A DNA stretch of 64,000 nt from DATAUD01 sp036501665 (lineage in GTDB: Bacteria; Verrucomicrobiota; Verrucomicrobiia; Limisphaerales; Palsa-1400). Of the stretch, positions 63,925 through 64,000 are shown one piece after another (position 1 is the first letter of the stretch; every line of letters starts with the position of its first letter). A program made the translations under genes and the position numbers. The notes beneath the pieces were generated by a model. The model made no database searches. It worked only from the letters and a program-made list of their open reading frames with translations, and was not told the origin of the DNA. The stretch lies in the NCBI GenBank assembly GCA_036501665.1, contig DASXZW010000078.1, positions 24,567 to 88,566 on the forward strand, given 5' to 3'.

Positions 63925-64000
63925 GTGCCGCGACAAAAAATTTGCGACCTGCTAAAATCAGCGCTGGCCGCATCGCCCCGGACGGATCACGGTCGTCTGC

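Overview
This 64 kb window is a gene-dense chromosomal segment of a didermic (Gram-negative) bacterium, most likely a member of the Verrucomicrobiota (Pedosphaera/Limisphaerales type). That placement is inference from gene content, not from a marker gene: an outer membrane (LptD-like protein, OprB-type porin, TonB/ExbB/ExbD), several Tat-exported proteins, a b558-type succinate dehydrogenase, an ECF sigma factor fused to a membrane-anchored HEAT domain, dispersed HpnI/HpnG/HpnK-like genes, weak Shine-Dalgarno signals and frequent TTG/GTG starts. I found no rRNA, tRNA, CRISPR array, prophage or insertion sequence.

Layout. 0-13.7 kb: the end of a ClC chloride channel, a Tat-exported Gfo/Idh/MocA protein, a REC-PAS protein, a TPR/ATP-grasp protein, the ECF-HEAT sigma factor divergent from a trypsin-like exported protease, PriA, a small histidine kinase and two hypotheticals. 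13.8-19.2 kb: trmL-truA-ruvX on the minus strand, two divergent exported phosphoesterases and a PQQ-type beta-propeller. 19.2-24.1 kb: a repeat-bearing spacer, a UPF0175/PIN toxin-antitoxin pair, LptD and a MidA-like methyltransferase. 24.1-28.6 kb: two PilT-family ATPases, a degenerate receiver, tlyA and nadK in one tight cluster. 28.7-32.4 kb: an HNH nuclease island, a LacI regulator, an Smr protein and small exported proteins. 32.5-44.9 kb: uvrB, a porin, a folC-HAD fusion, sdhCAB, a Tat protein and a transglutaminase-like protein. 44.9-47.3 kb: a HpnI-like glycosyltransferase and a GspE/PilB-like ATPase. 47.6-55.7 kb: six overlapping or closely spaced signalling genes. 55.8-64 kb: a DEDD exonuclease, a nucleosidase, a DMT protein plus HpnK, an ABC1/UbiB kinase and an exbB-exbD-tonB-exbD operon.

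The best candidate for an unusual system is the signalling cassette at 47.6-55.7 kb. It has two stand-alone receivers, three receiver-bearing histidine kinases and a receiver-class III cyclase, with eight or so domains able to carry phosphate and no DNA-binding output. The cyclase appears to lack the usual transition-state Asn. Also notable are the folC-HAD fusion, the sigma-HEAT fusion beside an exported protease, the TPR/ATP-grasp protein, a transglutaminase fold with Ser in place of Cys, and several dispersed intergenic repeat families: hairpins built of NTAATC hexamers, a 10-bp TTGATTA tandem repeat, and hairpins followed by GCAGTC.
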